Positions 37,032-50,442 of a DNA stretch of 64,000 nucleotides are shown in pieces. The stretch comes from Struthidea cinerea (taxonomy: Eukaryota > Chordata > Aves > Passeriformes > Corcoracidae), in the NCBI GenBank assembly GCA_013397865.1, contig VZTI01000412.1, forward strand, positions 604,282 through 668,281, given 5' to 3'. The notes beneath the pieces are model-generated. The model ran no database searches and was not told where the DNA came from. It saw nothing but the letters and a program-made list of their open reading frames with translations. The position numbers were made by a program, and so were the translations under genes. Numbering within the stretch: position 1 is the stretch's first letter; each line of letters starts with the position of its first letter.

Positions 37032-40000
37032 AAAAAAAAAAAAAAAAAAAAAAACCATGATTAAGGAGCAGCAAAAACTTGACCTCATATCTCTGCTAAA
37101 GCAATCTCTACTGCTGCTGCAAATCCAAAATCCAAAACTGTTTTCACAATAGTGACTCAAACCTATCATTTACTTGCCTGTTTGAGTATCTCAAAGCTCT
37201 GTGATACAGTAAACTGTAAAATTCTCCCCCTTCCTTTTCCACAAAACCAGAAATTATACTGAAGAATTTTCTTTATTTTTTTCTCAGCAGGATAGATTTT
37301 CTGCTTAGGAGCACAGATTTTACATGAAGTAATTCATGGCTTTCAAAATATTAATTCTAGTGTTATATACGTCCAACACAAAGAAAGATGAATCAGAGAC
37401 GTTTTCTCCCCCTACTACTTTATTTTTGTTATTGATTTCTCACATTTAAGAAAGGGATCAATTGACAACACAGCTGAAGGACCTCCTCAGCTTGTGGAGT
37501 GCCAATGAGTTGGTCACCCCGCAGAGAAGTCTCCTATCACATCCCTCTGCACAGCAAGTGATGAGCACCAAAACATCAGCATTCAGCCCCAGAATGTGTG
37601 TGCAGGGGGGAATTTAATTGTGCAGATGCTGAGTTCTTGGTTACCTAAAATCAGGTATCTTGTTTAACCTTCCTAAACGGGAGCAGCTGCAGTTGAGATA
37701 CAGCCCCATTTCCCAGGCTCTGAAAATGAAACACATGCCAGCTACACTCACACTTTCAACATTACAGACATCTGTCCAGCAGGAGCTACCAGCTAAATCT
37801 CTTCGTGCTGGCCAGCAAACAGCTGTCAGTTGGCAGCGATTTCTGACTGCTGCCAACTTGGGATGAATTAGAAATGATGGCCTGGAGGCAAAATACTTTG
37901 TATACCACTGCAAACACCTTAAACTATCTCATTCTTGCATTTCTGTTGTTTCAGTTGCTGTGCCACTTGATGAAATGAATTTTAAAAAGTCAGGAGCATC
38001 AATATATGAAAGATAAAAGCCAGGAAAAATCCTCCCACATGTCTTGTTATCACACCACTGAGTGCTCGAGCCACTTGGGAAACACTCAGGTGTTGACGTG
38101 TGTTCACACTGATCTGCTTGCAGACTATTTTTAATAGGCTTTTGGAGCATAGCTTTGAGGAGTTTTGCTCTTGCATATCTAATAATTTTCTAGCATAAAA
38201 GGTAAAGGAATGAAAAGATGTCTGCAAAGAAAGCAAGAATGTCAAAACAGCAACCAATTCACCTGAAAATTAACCTTATGCACTACCCTTCATCTCCAGC
38301 TCCCTCACTACACTTCTCTTTCTTCTCCCAAGGGGAAGTGAGAGGATTAAAAGTCTCAAAGGTGAAGGAATTTGAACTTTGATTCATTGCAAGAAAGGCC
38401 CAGATTGCTGTAACAAAAAATACGAGAATTCCCAGAGATAAAAAGAAAATTCAGAACCTATATGAAAATACTGCCATGAGAGAATATCTCAAAAGGAGAC
38501 TAAAGACTTCAAATGATGACTTGACTATAAATAGAAGAATTGAGAAAAACTGGCATTGGGTTGCTGCAGAAGTTCCAGAGCCCAGGAAGAAAAAGCCTGG
38601 GCCTGACAAAGGAAGCAGAAGTGAAAAAAAAAGATCTGTCTCTTCAAACTTTGTTCATTTATTTAACTGTCTTTGCAATCTTTAAGGGTTACATTTTCCA
38701 TAAACCCTTTCATCATTTCAGATTTTCTTTTACCTTTGCAGTATTAGCCTTCTACTAATACATGCATTTTCTTTTGAGAGAATAATATTGAGAGGTCAAA
38801 ACTGACAACAGAATTTTCTTATTAAAGCCTGTAGGGCAACACTACATCTGTTGCTCTGGACCACAATTCTACAAATTCTTGTAAAAGGTTAGGTACTCAT
38901 CACAAAAAGCTTTGGGTTTTTACTTAATATTGTTAGAGTAAAACCCATAAAGCACACAGTGGTATATATCAGCTCAGCTGTAATGGAACTCAAATTGTGA
39001 TTCATGTGTATGGATTGCTTGTCGCATTTGAAATATTAAAGCTCATCTTCTAGTGGTCTTTTGAGATGACAAAAATACATGATTTATGTTTCTCTCTAGG
39101 CCGGTGAAGTAGTTTGTTTTTCTTTTAAAAAGGTATACTTATGGTCTTTAAAATGAGACTTGACACAGCATAATTATCACGCACATATCACCAGCTTCCA
39201 TCTACATCAGCTCACGCTTTGCAGCAAGAGACGTTTGGGCTCCAGCTTTCAGCAAGGACTGGTGTGTTACAGGGTGGGTTGGCCTGGGAAGTGACTGGTA
39301 TCCTACTGGGTTCAAGTGTCTCCTCAGCAGTCAGTGAGACAGGGCTCACTGTCAGTGCAGGGCTCTCTTTACAGCATTACTCACACACCCTATAGCTAAT
39401 TAGCTATCACCATTACTCTTCACTGCAATAAATAGGGTTTGTGAACTCATGGGCAATAATAAAAGATATTTATTAGTTGTACCAGTGCACTCAGCAATGC
39501 TATGAGTACACTGGGATAAAACGCAAGGAATGTATCTCAGTGGAGCTGCCTGCTCAGCACCTGACAGGCGATTTGCCTCACTGCATCACCTCATACCAAC
39601 CAACCAACAGAGCAAGGTGGGAGGGGAAGAAATACAAATGATGTTCAACCCATGGCCAAGGAAAGAGGTCTTCTCATCTGCAAATGTACTTTACAAACTG
39701 TCCAAACCACTTTTCATGCCTGACTCAGAATCCTATTGCTAAATATCTGTAATGTTTAAGGATGATGGTGAGACACCAGATCTCAACTAGAGCATCTCTC
39801 TAATGTTTGTCCTCTCCAATAAGTCACATCAAACCAAAATAATTTCAGCTGTAAAGAAGGCACAGTTCCTATTAATGGCAGCAGGAGTTTTGTCCATTCA
39901 GCCAAAGGTGAAATGAACCTATTGTTTTTCAGTCCTGTAATGACCATGAGGGAACAATCTTGAAACAAAGCGCTCTCTGCCTCTGGAATTGTTCACCACT

Positions 40001-43000
40001 GTTTGCATGCACTTAACAATAATTGCTTTACACATTAGTAGTGCCATCACCTGTTGTGTGGGGCTTCATTTTCAGTTCAACTGATGAAAGACAGGAACAT
40101 ACAAACCAAAACAAAATGAAACAAACTATGAAGTGTTCCAGAGCACTAACAGATTACGTATTTGTATCAGAATCAATTACTCTATTTGCAACTATCTCCC
40201 AGTTACTCACTTTCTGGTTGGGGACTGTATTTTACCAAACTAAATTAGAATTTTTGGGAGCTCTGTAGGGAAGCAAAGGCAGAAAATCAAAAACAGGGGG
40301 GAAGAAACCCCAGCTTTGCAGAAAGCTCTGATCTCTAGGGGAAGATTCCGTTCCCCTCCCCTCTTTTTACTCAAGCCAGTAATATGGACTGACTTGAAAT
40401 GTATTAGACCCTGGTCTAAATAAAAACGTGAAATCAAAAACTGTTACTATTTAAATAATATCAAATCTTAAAGTATGTTCACAAGCTGATGGAATCATAT
40501 CAATGAAGTTTCCAAAACAGCAGAGCACAACTGGAGCATGAGACAGGTCCTAAAATTTTGGCCACCTCATGCTTATGCAGAAACGAACACATGCCATTTT
40601 CACTCCACTGACTTAGCAGCTCCTTGTTCATTATATTTACTTGCTCTCCAAATTCTCCCTGATTCTGTCCTCTCCTGCTCTCATCTCCTTGCCACTGTCA
40701 GACTCACTTGACTTCAGCTCCACTTGCCTTTCTATTTTTCCTTTTCATCCTCCCACTGCCTGTCTTCTTTCTCATGCATCTCACGCATCTAACATGCCCC
40801 ACACCTGGTTTTTACCTTTAGCACAGGCCTGGTTTCTCAAACTGTGCACTAGAACCCTCAGGGAGCCATAAAGCATTAGACACGGCAGTCAGCAGTTCCC
40901 CATGAGCTGGCAGCAGCTCAGCCTCCCCCAACTGCCTGCGTAAGAAGAGACTAATTACTGGCAGCAAACGTTTAGGCTAGCCTTAAAACTGTTTACCAAC
41001 AACTGTCTACCAGCTTCCTTGGCAGCAATTCATCTCCTCCGAGGCAGGGCAGCAGTGCAACTCTCTGCCTTGGGGATGGAGCTACTGCCCATTCAGAGGC
41101 AAGGAAAGAGCCCAAAACAAGAGCAGATAAGCCAAAGAAAAAAGTCCCTTTCAATAAGGCTGAGAAATATTACCCTAATGTCATTAAGTAACTAACTAGC
41201 GAAAAATGCCTTCATAAATTAGGGCTGGTGTAACATCACCTGGGAAGCCAAAGGCAATAAAATAACTATCAAAATAATAATATCAGGAAGTATTACCAAT
41301 TTGACTTTTAGAGCATCATTAAAATGGTGCAGCCTCTTCCTCTGGGCACAGCGTAGAAGTGCTTTACATTGATATACCTACTTTATGATCAGGACAAGAG
41401 TATCAATATTCCAAATCTGCTTTCTGTCTATTTAACTGCCCCTCTAGGGATGGAAACTGTACAACTATCAGCTTAAACAACTAAACAAATAAATATTTTA
41501 AAGCACACATTCACATGCAAATCACACTTGAACAGTCATACTTTCCAGTGCAGCCCAGCCCCGAATAATCATAGCATTCCTGAGAAGGACAAAAATAAAA
41601 ATTCAAGTGAAGGTACCTTCCTGGTCTTTATTTCAAGTGTTAAGTTTACATGCTTTTACCATTCACACTCAAGGTAGCAACTGATTTTTCTCAAAAAAAG
41701 ATCACAACATTTTGCTACCTGTTTCTCAGCTACAGTAGTAAACTGCCCAGGAATGTGGTTGTTTCCTAAAATCCGTCCTAGTGAAGCCTCAGACATTAAA
41801 ATATTGCCTAAGTACAATGCAATCCCCTTCTCCATCGTTGTTATTGCTTACAATAATACACAAGTCATTAGCCTCTTTACTTAATGATTTTTTGCTGAAA
41901 AATATGAATTTTTTTAAAAAAATTTATTTCCATAGCCTGAATCTCCAATGATCTGACCAATTCCCCGACTCTTTGGAGTCAGGGAATTTCATCTATAGTC
42001 TTTTTGGGTCATCATTCCTCAAAACAACACAATCCTATCTTGAAAGGCAGCACTCCGCTCTTTAAATCTTGCTGTTCAGACTACCTAGTGTCCCTCTCAG
42101 CAAGAAGTTTTTCCTTTTATTATGTTACTAAATTCTGCTTCTCTCGAAGGAAAACTGAAAATTTGCAGTTCCACTCTCCTTTGCACTTTCCATCATTACA
42201 CTGGCAAATTATGCTGCACTGGTTTGGTCCCAAAGAACCTTGAGATCTCTTAGGATAAACACAATTTATTTAAATTGAACTTTTCCTAAAAGATCATTTC
42301 AATCAGTTCAAAAGCTGCCACTGATGTGTTAATGTTAAAGAAAATATAAGTAATGTGGTGTTGTTTTAAACAGAAAGGAGCTGTTTTCTTAGCCCTAAGT
42401 GCATTCATTTGATAAATACATTAATAGAAAATGTTCACAGGCTTTTAAGTATTACTTTTTTAAAAATGTTTGCAGCTACAGCTCTTAGGGATGGTTGATA
42501 ACTTATTCATAAGGTATCTCTGACAGTTGCAAATAAGTTATTTTAAAAAACATGCAGCCAGAATTCACATATGATAACGCAGCTTAAGAGAACACAGATT
42601 AAAAATAATCACAGAAAGCAGAATGAAACATTTGGGGAAACAGGTTTTGGCTAACAGCAGCAGCTCAGTCATTTCTCAAACATGCCAAAGCAACTAGGAA
42701 AAACAAGTCAAAATTCTGCTTGTACTACTGTAGCAGCTGCTGTGATGTTTAGAACTAACTGAAGTTAAAAAAGATTGCTTTATCTGGGATTATTCAAGCC
42801 TTTTAATTTTTTCCTTCTAGTTATTCTTTGAAACTATACTGATATTTCTATTTAGAATGCACAGCAACGGAAAAAGGCTGCTAAGGAGTGTGCCTGAGTG
42901 GGTGTAAGGATTTTTCTTTAAAGACACTGCTGAATCTGCTCTTCCCCTCAGGGCTTATGAGAGGCCACATAACAAGCAAGCCACTTCTCAGTTTGGGAAT

Positions 43001-43408
43001 CTGCCTGGCCAGAAGGATTCAGGACTTTTACCCAAGTCAGTGCCACCTTCCCTGCTCTCCAGCTACTCCCTGACCCCTCGGACTCCCATCAAGGCAGATC
43101 AATGCCTTTGAGGACACTCTGCTGTAAGGGATTTGTGGCTTCTGAGGAACATTCACTACATCCTCTCATGGACATTATGGCAGAGAGGTTCTTTGACACC
43201 CCCAGGTATTTTAACATACTCAGGAATACCAGCAGCTACTTGAAGAAAGAATTTCACATTTCAGGGAAACGACCTGGTGTCCTTCAGAAAGGAAAAAAAA
43301 AGAAAGACGATGATGACTGATGCCTCTTGAACTGTATTAAGTGCTCTGAAAAGAGCAAGATGTAGTGACGCGTAGCCTGGGAGAAACACTGAGAAACTGC
43401 TTCATTCT
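36299..43408 (-). other. NELL1: NELL1 intron upstream of the EGF exon (start of a >27.7-kb interval)
   Basis: This is the intron before the DIDEC exon, ending in sense orientation with TTCCCTGCAG. The preceding EGF exon is expected further upstream and I did not find it before the window ends at 64000. This section holds the A-rich tract at 36931-37054. The GC-richer patch at 36650-36900 beside it has no recognisable coding content. Confidence 0.65.
36931..37054. repeat. 124-bp A-rich tract with 56 consecutive A
   Basis: The run starts with A blocks broken by single C. It then has 56 uninterrupted A (36974-37029), one T and 24 more A, ending at 37054. Avian CR1 does not end in poly(A), so the tract is not a CR1 tail. 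Possible origins are an expanded homopolymer, the tail of a retrocopy, or an assembly artefact. In NELL1 sense it is a poly(T) tract about 630 bp upstream of the exon acceptor. Confidence 0.85.
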
Positions 43409-43622
43409 GAGGCTTCAAACTGACAGAGGGTGGGTTCAGATTAGACATTGGGAAGAAATTCTTTCATGTGAGAGTGCTGAGACAAGAGCAGCACAGCCAG
43501 AGGAGCCGTGGTGCCCCATCCCTGCAACTGTTCTAGTGCAGGTTGTCCTTTCCCATGGCAGGGGGTTGGAAAAAGTGCTCTTTAAGGTCCCTTCCAACCC
43601 AAACCAGTCTGTGATTCCATGC
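43409..43622 (+). mobile_element. CR1: CR1 LINE 3' fragment, plus orientation
   Basis: The sequence has 'gacagagggtgggttcagat', 'gacattgggaagaaattctt', then a rearranged middle, and ends 'ctctttaaggtcccttccaa' and 'cccaaaccagtctgtgattc', the CR1 3' end. Compared with other copies, internal bases around 43480-43540 are missing or altered ('ctgagacaagagcagcacag'). Confidence 0.88.
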
Positions 43623-46600
43623 AGCTTCTGCTGATTATAATCAGACCACTTCAGCTAAAATGGAGGTAATCCCATATAAACTGCTGCTGGCCCTACAGGA
43701 GTTGCTGGGTCTCGGAACTTTGCAGGCGCAAGCCTACAACAGGAGCAGCTGTTGACTCTTTGTAGAGTCGTACACAGGAGATTTCAGGCATTACAGAGCT
43801 ATTGCTGTATCCTCCAGAACAGCACTACTCAGTGAACCAGCAGAGACCTGAGCTCTCTCTATCCACCGTCAGAGCAATGGTCCTGACAATATTGCCAAGG
43901 ACTCTGCAGCAGGCAAGAGCTAAATTCAGAGAAAGGTAAGAGAGAAACGCAGAAAAAGAATGCCATTCAAATATAATGCATTTTGAAAGCTTCTCTTATA
44001 AAAATAGGAAATTAAAAATAAACCCATGTAGCTGTAAGTCCCATGATGATGTTAGCTTGTTTTTTCATACAAATTTTATCTTAAAAACAGCTCCAAAATG
44101 GCTGGTTTTTTTATTATTTTTATAAAAGATGTTGTGTTCAATATTTCACATCATAAATTCTTTCATCCATCCCCGCTACTTTTTCAAAGTTAGTAAATAA
44201 TCCTATTTGTACATGTTATCTTTTTCAGAAGAGAAGTTTTCTTAAAGCTTCTCTCCAAGTGTCAATTTAGGAATAAATAAACATTTCTACAGATATGTTA
44301 AGTAAAATGTTGGTGCTCCTAAGGTTCATCCTTGTAGATGTAATAGATGCCTGCATGGGTATAGCAACATGTACCCAATAAAGAAAATACTGCTTAACTT
44401 CACCACAATAATCATGTTTGGCAGCTCGACAGAAATTAAACAGTACAGAAAACATCAAAAACCATTGGCTTTTCCTGTCCTCCATCAGGTATGCTGTATA
44501 TTTTTCCAGAAAGCAGGAGATCTTTTGGGAATCTCCTAGCTGTTGAGGAGAAGATAGTGGGGAAAAAAAAGGCTTATCACAAGGCGTATGTGGGACAAAG
44601 TCTTCCCACCAAAGGTGGTTCGATAAGCCAAACAGTAAACTGTGAGATAGCCTGTCCCAGTCTGCCAGCACAGCACATCTCTGGGCAGCTGTGAGCTCTG
44701 AAGTTTGGAATCAGCAGTTTGACACTGCTCTCCATCACTCCCTTACTAAAACCCTGAGTACAATGACAAGGGTCTGATCTGAACATGTTCCCTCATGAAC
44801 CCATGCAGACCAACAGATATGTAAAAATCTGTGAAGTCCGATCCCTTACAGAAATGGTGCTCACCAGTGCAGCACAATGTGCTTCCCTAGGACACAGAGG
44901 GACCTAATTGCTAGAACGCAGGATGGAAACCTCACCAAATTACTACACAGGGAAAGAAGTGGGAAGAATTATATATAATAAATCTAACTGGACTACTCTC
45001 CCTTAGTAGTACTCTCCCTTAGTACCGCTCTTTCACCCATTTTTCTTCTTCAAAGGCTCTTAATGCACAAGAATTCATTCTAAATCTAACTACTTCATGC
45101 TTAGCTGTAAGAGCTGCCATTACAAAAGTCTACTACAAATAAAAGGTTATGCTGCCACTGCTCACAAATATATTACTGCCCATTAGAAAACAAAGCAAAA
45201 TAATCACCTCATTCTCAGGAAAATAGCTCTGTTCCCTAAAAAGATTGCTCCTACTTCACTACATAAATGTACTCCCAAAGCCAGGCTTGCTTTGGCTTTG
45301 ATTTCACTTATGAAAGAAACTCCTGGATCTCAGCAAGCACTAATGAAATAAATACTGCTGTCGGAAAAGGAATGCAAGATTTCTGTAACAGATTCACCTC
45401 CTTATTTATTGTTATTTTTTACTCTTTCCAAACATTCTGAAAGATACCAGTGGATGCTTATACAGGAGGAGGGTGGAAGGGAAGAGGTGAGGGAAATGCT
45501 GTTTCTCTCAAATCTTCCGTTCACCTGTATGAGCCAAGCAGCACAATACACTGGAATAACTCTATCCATTTTCATTCAGCTCATACCGTACCTTTTCAAT
45601 CCCCTCTATCTGATTTTACTAATGGCTAGGGTTGAACAATGGATTACTGTATCAAAATGAGCAATTCTTTCTTCATGCCATTATATTGAGAGTAATTATA
45701 TTAAATACCTCGTTCCATCAGCACATGTCTTGCACCACCATCCACTATTTTTCTTTCACTCTCTATTTTTTGCCCAATACTCTTACCCAGTTTGCCTCCT
45801 TCTATCTACATCCTGCCATATTGACTGGCTTACTCCTTCAAATCCACATAGATGCTATCTTCAAATGATGAATTGTACAAGGCTGCCCATGTAATTGATC
45901 TAGAATCCTTGTGCCCACAGCAACATTTTATTGTGGCATTTTGAAGGATGCTGTAGCTCTCTGAAAAATTAAATGCTTATGAAAACTGAATGGAATTTTT
46001 TGGGGTGGTGTCTTTATCTTGTCTGAAAAATCCTACAGTCCCTGGACAACAACTAGTCTGGTGTTTTATAATGACTTTTGGTATATATTGTTATAATAAA
46101 TGCGACAGATAATATCTTAGTAGTTCTAAGATATAAAAATCGTATCATATATAAAATCATATCAAATTAATACTCCACAATTTCACACGGAAGTAGTGTT
46201 TTCACTCAAGGACTATCTGTGCAGCACACAGGTAACAGAACAATATTGTCCCATGCTGGCAAACACCAACTGTGCCCTATCTTCTCTATTTATGGCCTTC
46301 ATTTTCCTAACTACTCTCTTAACATCGTTTCAACAATTCATTATTCAGCTGTTTCCATCATATCTTGTTCCCCTATCCAGCTCTGATGAAAAATCCATGA
46401 GGAAACACTGAAGTGGCAGACTCATCACCATTGCTGAGTTGGCAGCAATGCCTCTTCATTGCCACATAATTCAAACCAGGTGGTTCCACATGATAGCGGA
46501 TTTACTGGTTTTATTTTCATGGGTCCAAATTATTCCCTGTTAATCAGGTTCCACAGAGGATCAGAGACAAATATCATTTCAGGTAAGGAAATCATGGCTC

Positions 46601-49443
46601 ATTGCAAAACAGTTCCTTTCCAAGTATCCCTGAGAGCCATGCTAAGCACATTTCTGTGTTTCACATCCTTGCTATGCAATCTAGTCTTACTGTTTGTGCC
46701 TTTTTAAATTTAATTTCATCTATAATGTAAAAATAAACAATGAAGCATCAGCAGAATTAAAAAAAACTAATTTCAGATATTATAAATATTTTTCCCTATA
46801 AACACAATCTTAATTGACATAACTGAAAAGTGCAAGATACATCTCTCTCCCAAACAAATATTATAATCAGTTGTGATTTATAGTACTAGTTACTAGAAGA
46901 GGCATTTTTGGTTTGCAGATTGTAACAGTACTGCATTCCTTAGGCACAACCCAAGGTGAGATAAATAAGAGGAACAGTAAGAGGGGGTGGGAGGGGAATC
47001 CAACAGCTGATCATAAAAATATTCTCTACCGGCAACTTTATGTCCTGCCTCAACACTTAGTATGAATTTTATTTTAATTGCTTTGCTTTTGGCTATGAAA
47101 TTGAACTGGTGATTTAATGCTTTCCCCTTTGATAACATAGTCACATGTTTAGCTGCAGTTAAGAAAAGAAGGAACTGGAACACTCAGGTCCTTAATATTT
47201 AATTTCTAGAAACTCTTCATCTAAATTACTACATGGCCCACCATCACAGAGAGTTTTACAATGTATGTTTTACATATATTTCCTTTATCAGTATCAGGTA
47301 CTGAGGAGTACGCTCACAGATTCCCTCGTGTTCCACCAAGACAAGTGGTCAGATCACAAAGAAAGGATGGAGCAGAGAGGTGCAGAGCCAGTCCTTCCCA
47401 GCCATGAAAGCTATCTGTGAGGGAGCGTGTTGCTTGGCTGATGTTTTAATGGAAGATCTTGAATGGGCACGTGCCCTCCTGCCAAGAGCCTCACTGCAAA
47501 CACGCTTCCTGAGCTTTCCAGAAGCAGGGTTTTAATTTGTAGTACACAGCACACCTTTGGGAGTGGAGGTTGGGAACAGAGGCAGCATTATGTTGTTATT
47601 TGTGATAGTAAATTACTGTTTTATTGCCGACACCATTACATAAATTTCAGAGCATGTTATCAGCAATAAGGCCCCATTCCAGCATGGCCATGGCTGGCTT
47701 TTACCAGCTCTTCCAAAACCCAGCGAAATTCTCTGTAAAATACAGGACTGCACAGCAGGGCAGTGGCAAAGGCATACATCAGGTCGAAGTAATCCTTGTG
47801 AAAGTTAACAGAAAGACACTATGAGTTTAATGGGCTTTGAACCAACCTACTGTATAGTTTGTGTGGGTATGTACTTATTTGTACACTGCAGAGGGAGGTG
47901 AATCAACAAAGATCTCACCCTAAATGAAGAGAAAGAAAAGGAGGGTTGAAGGAGCATTACTGATTCCAATCGCTGTGTTCTGACTCAAATTTTTAAGCTA
48001 GATTAAACTTTATTTAATAGCAAAATAGTAACTCTTAGATTGCTTTGATGAAACCTTCATGTATTTTGTCTCTGCAGAGAACCATTATGAAAACCATGTG
48101 AGCTTCCATTATCAATACAAAGGTGGAAACTCCTACAGATATCTAATGCATTTTCACCATCTTGATTAAGAAGGAAATTCTGGCCTGATTTCATTGGTCA
48201 TTCTACATTAGTTGTAAATAAATTATGAAAAAAATAAAGACAGCAGAACTAGACAAGCTGTGGATAGAAAGTCAATACCAAAAATCAATGCAAAATACAC
48301 CTCACCCCAATGGTTTCCAATGCTTTCTCCTCCCTCCACATACATTTCAAGCTACTGTTCACTTTTTATTAACATCAATGTAACCTCGTCACATTGTGGC
48401 ACACAGCATGAGGTCACCCACACAGCAGAGCCAGACAGGACACTATGAAAACACACTCCCAACTGCTAGAGACTTTGAAAAACATGAAGCTATAGTTGTC
48501 AAAGTAAACCTACTCTACATATAATTTATGAGATTATATAATAAAAACCCTACTTTGAAGAGTCTCTGAGATTTCTCCTGGACCAAAGTTCTCAGTTTTG
48601 TAATTAAAAAAGGTTTTGAGAATAAAAATCTCTTGTCAATGCAAATCAACACGCCTACACCAGCACAAAATGGAGAATATTAATTTGTAGCTGCCAAGTA
48701 CAGAAGAGAGCTAGCAGGCACTGGTGGGACTTGGTCCCCCACCACACCCGGCTGCTGCAAATTACTACATGAAGCTTGAATCCCAGAGTTAAAAAAAGTA
48801 ATTCACACTTCTTCCTTTAGTAAGTTAAGGTACACTGTTCCACTAATCTGTGCGCCGTGCACGTGTCCCTGTCCTGAATATTCTCTGCCTTCCTGCACAG
48901 CAGCAGCAAAAAAATCGCCTCCAGAAAGGTAATGACCATGAAAACCTCCTCCTTACTCATAAGAGGAATAACAGCACTTCTAGGATTGCTGCAAACAGAA
49001 GTGAAGGGAGAAGCCACTGCCTGTATTTCCTTCCTCATAATGTCTGCCCTTTGATGGAAAGCAGAGGAAGCACCTTAAAAAGGTTGAGAGTAACAATGCT
49101 TACAAGAAAAAAAGACATTTCCTTAATGTTTGGGAAGAGATGAAACTGAGCTTAAGAGGGAAGTAAGAGCCTAGATGTTAACAAAGACACACATGAAAAC
49201 AGCTCCTGCTGATAGGCTGTAACAACACTGAGATGACTGTAAAACTGAAAGGAGAAAAACACAAAACATTACATTTCCACAACAGTCAAAACCCTTTTAT
49301 CACAATCCAAAGGTGGTTGTCCTCCTCAAAACCACAGTTAGAACAGCTCCTTCTGCTGAGAAAGCATAGAAAGAGATTTTCAGGATTTATGCCATTGTCA
49401 TGTGTACCGCATGACTTGTACAGAAAATAAACTCCCATTTTAC
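43623..49443. other. Intronic stretch, no gene
   Basis: About 5.8 kb of AT-rich intron. Open frames are short and chance-like. A 12-bp palindrome GGGCACGTGCCC containing an E-box core lies at 47465-47476. No mobile element was recognised. Confidence 0.5.
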
Positions 49444-50437
49444 TGTATTGGGTTTGCATGGCAAAGTTCTGGTAGCAGGGGGTCTACAGGAGTGGATTCT
49501 ATGACAAGATGCCAGAAGCTGCCCCCATGTCCAGCGGAGCAAATGCCAGCCAGCTCCAAGACACACCCATCACTGACCAAAGCTGAGCCCATCACCAATA
49601 CCGGCAGCACCTCCGTGAGAAGGTATTCAAGAAAGGGTAAAAAACCTTGCACAAGAGCAGCTGGGAGAAAGGATTGAGAACATGTGAAAAACAGCCCTGC
49701 AGACACCCACGCCAGGGCAGAAGGTGCTCCAGATGCCAGAGCTGAGGTTCCCCTGCAGCCTGTGGTGCAGGCCATGGTGAGGCAGCTGTGTCCCTGCAGC
49801 CCATGGAGGAGACTCACATTGGAACACGTGGATATGCCCTGTGGCCTCAGGGAATAGCCAACAGTGGAGCAGGCTCCTGTTAGGAGCTGTCACCCCATGG
49901 AAAGGAGCCCACACTGGAGCAAGTTTGGTGGCAGGACTTGTGACCCCACGGAAGGGACACACACTGAAGCAGCTCACAAGGAACTGCAGCCCATGGGAAG
50001 GACCCATGTTGGATCAGTTCACGAAGGACTTTCTCCTCCAGAAAGAGCCCCATGCTGGAGCAGGGGAGGAGTGTGAGGAGGAAAGAATAGCAAAAGCAAG
50101 GCATTATAAACTGACCATAACTCCCATTCCACATCCTCCTCTGCTGCTTGGGGCAAGGAGGTAGAAGAATCAGGAGCGAAGTTCAGACGGGGGGGGGGGG
50201 GATTTAAATTTGTTCTTATTTCTTATTATCCTACTCTGATTTGATTGGCAATAAATTAAATTTATTTCCTCAAGTCGAGTCTGTTTTGCCTATGATGGTA
50301 ATTGCTGAGTGATATCTCTCTGTCCTTATCTTGACCCATGAGCCTTTTGTTCTATTTTCTCTCCTGTGTTGTTGAGGAAGGGAGTGATAAAGCAGCTTGG
50401 CAGTGACCTGGCAGGTAGCCAAGGTCAACCCACTTAA
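49444..50437 (+). mobile_element. Solo LTR, avian ERVL-like family, plus orientation (copy D)
   Basis: About 994 bp beginning TGTATTGGGTTTGCATGGCA and ending near 'ggtcaacccactta'. It shares blocks with copy C ('cccctgcagcctgtggtgca', 'gtgaccccacggaagggaca') and has AATAAA at 50250-50255, followed by 'tcaagtcgagtctgttttgc', typical of the R-U5 part. ATTTAC occurs immediately before the element and again at 50437-50442, giving a 5-6 bp target duplication. The expected CACA terminus has decayed. A run of 13 G lies at 50189-50201. Open frames of 100-126 codons here are by-products of the LTR. Confidence 0.9.
50189..50201. repeat. G13 homopolymer inside LTR copy D
   Basis: Thirteen consecutive G just upstream of the LTR polyadenylation region. 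Such runs are unstable and often miscounted by sequencing. Confidence 0.85.
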
Positions 50438-50442
50438 TTTAC

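Noticed and set aside
36612..37064. A 150-codon plus-strand frame ending in a long Lys run
   Set aside because: The Lys tail is translation of the A-rich tract, and the N-terminal part resembles no known protein.
39230..39560. A moderately GC-rich stretch with AATAAA considered as another LTR
   Set aside because: No TG...CA termini, no target duplication and no second copy in the window.
47465..47476. Palindrome GGGCACGTGCCC with an E-box core as a regulatory site
   Set aside because: A 12-bp palindrome may occur by chance in 64 kb, and there is no other promoter or enhancer signal nearby.
49440..50164. Open frames of 70-126 codons on both strands
   Set aside because: They are inside solo LTR copy D; no start context, domain or splice structure supports a gene.
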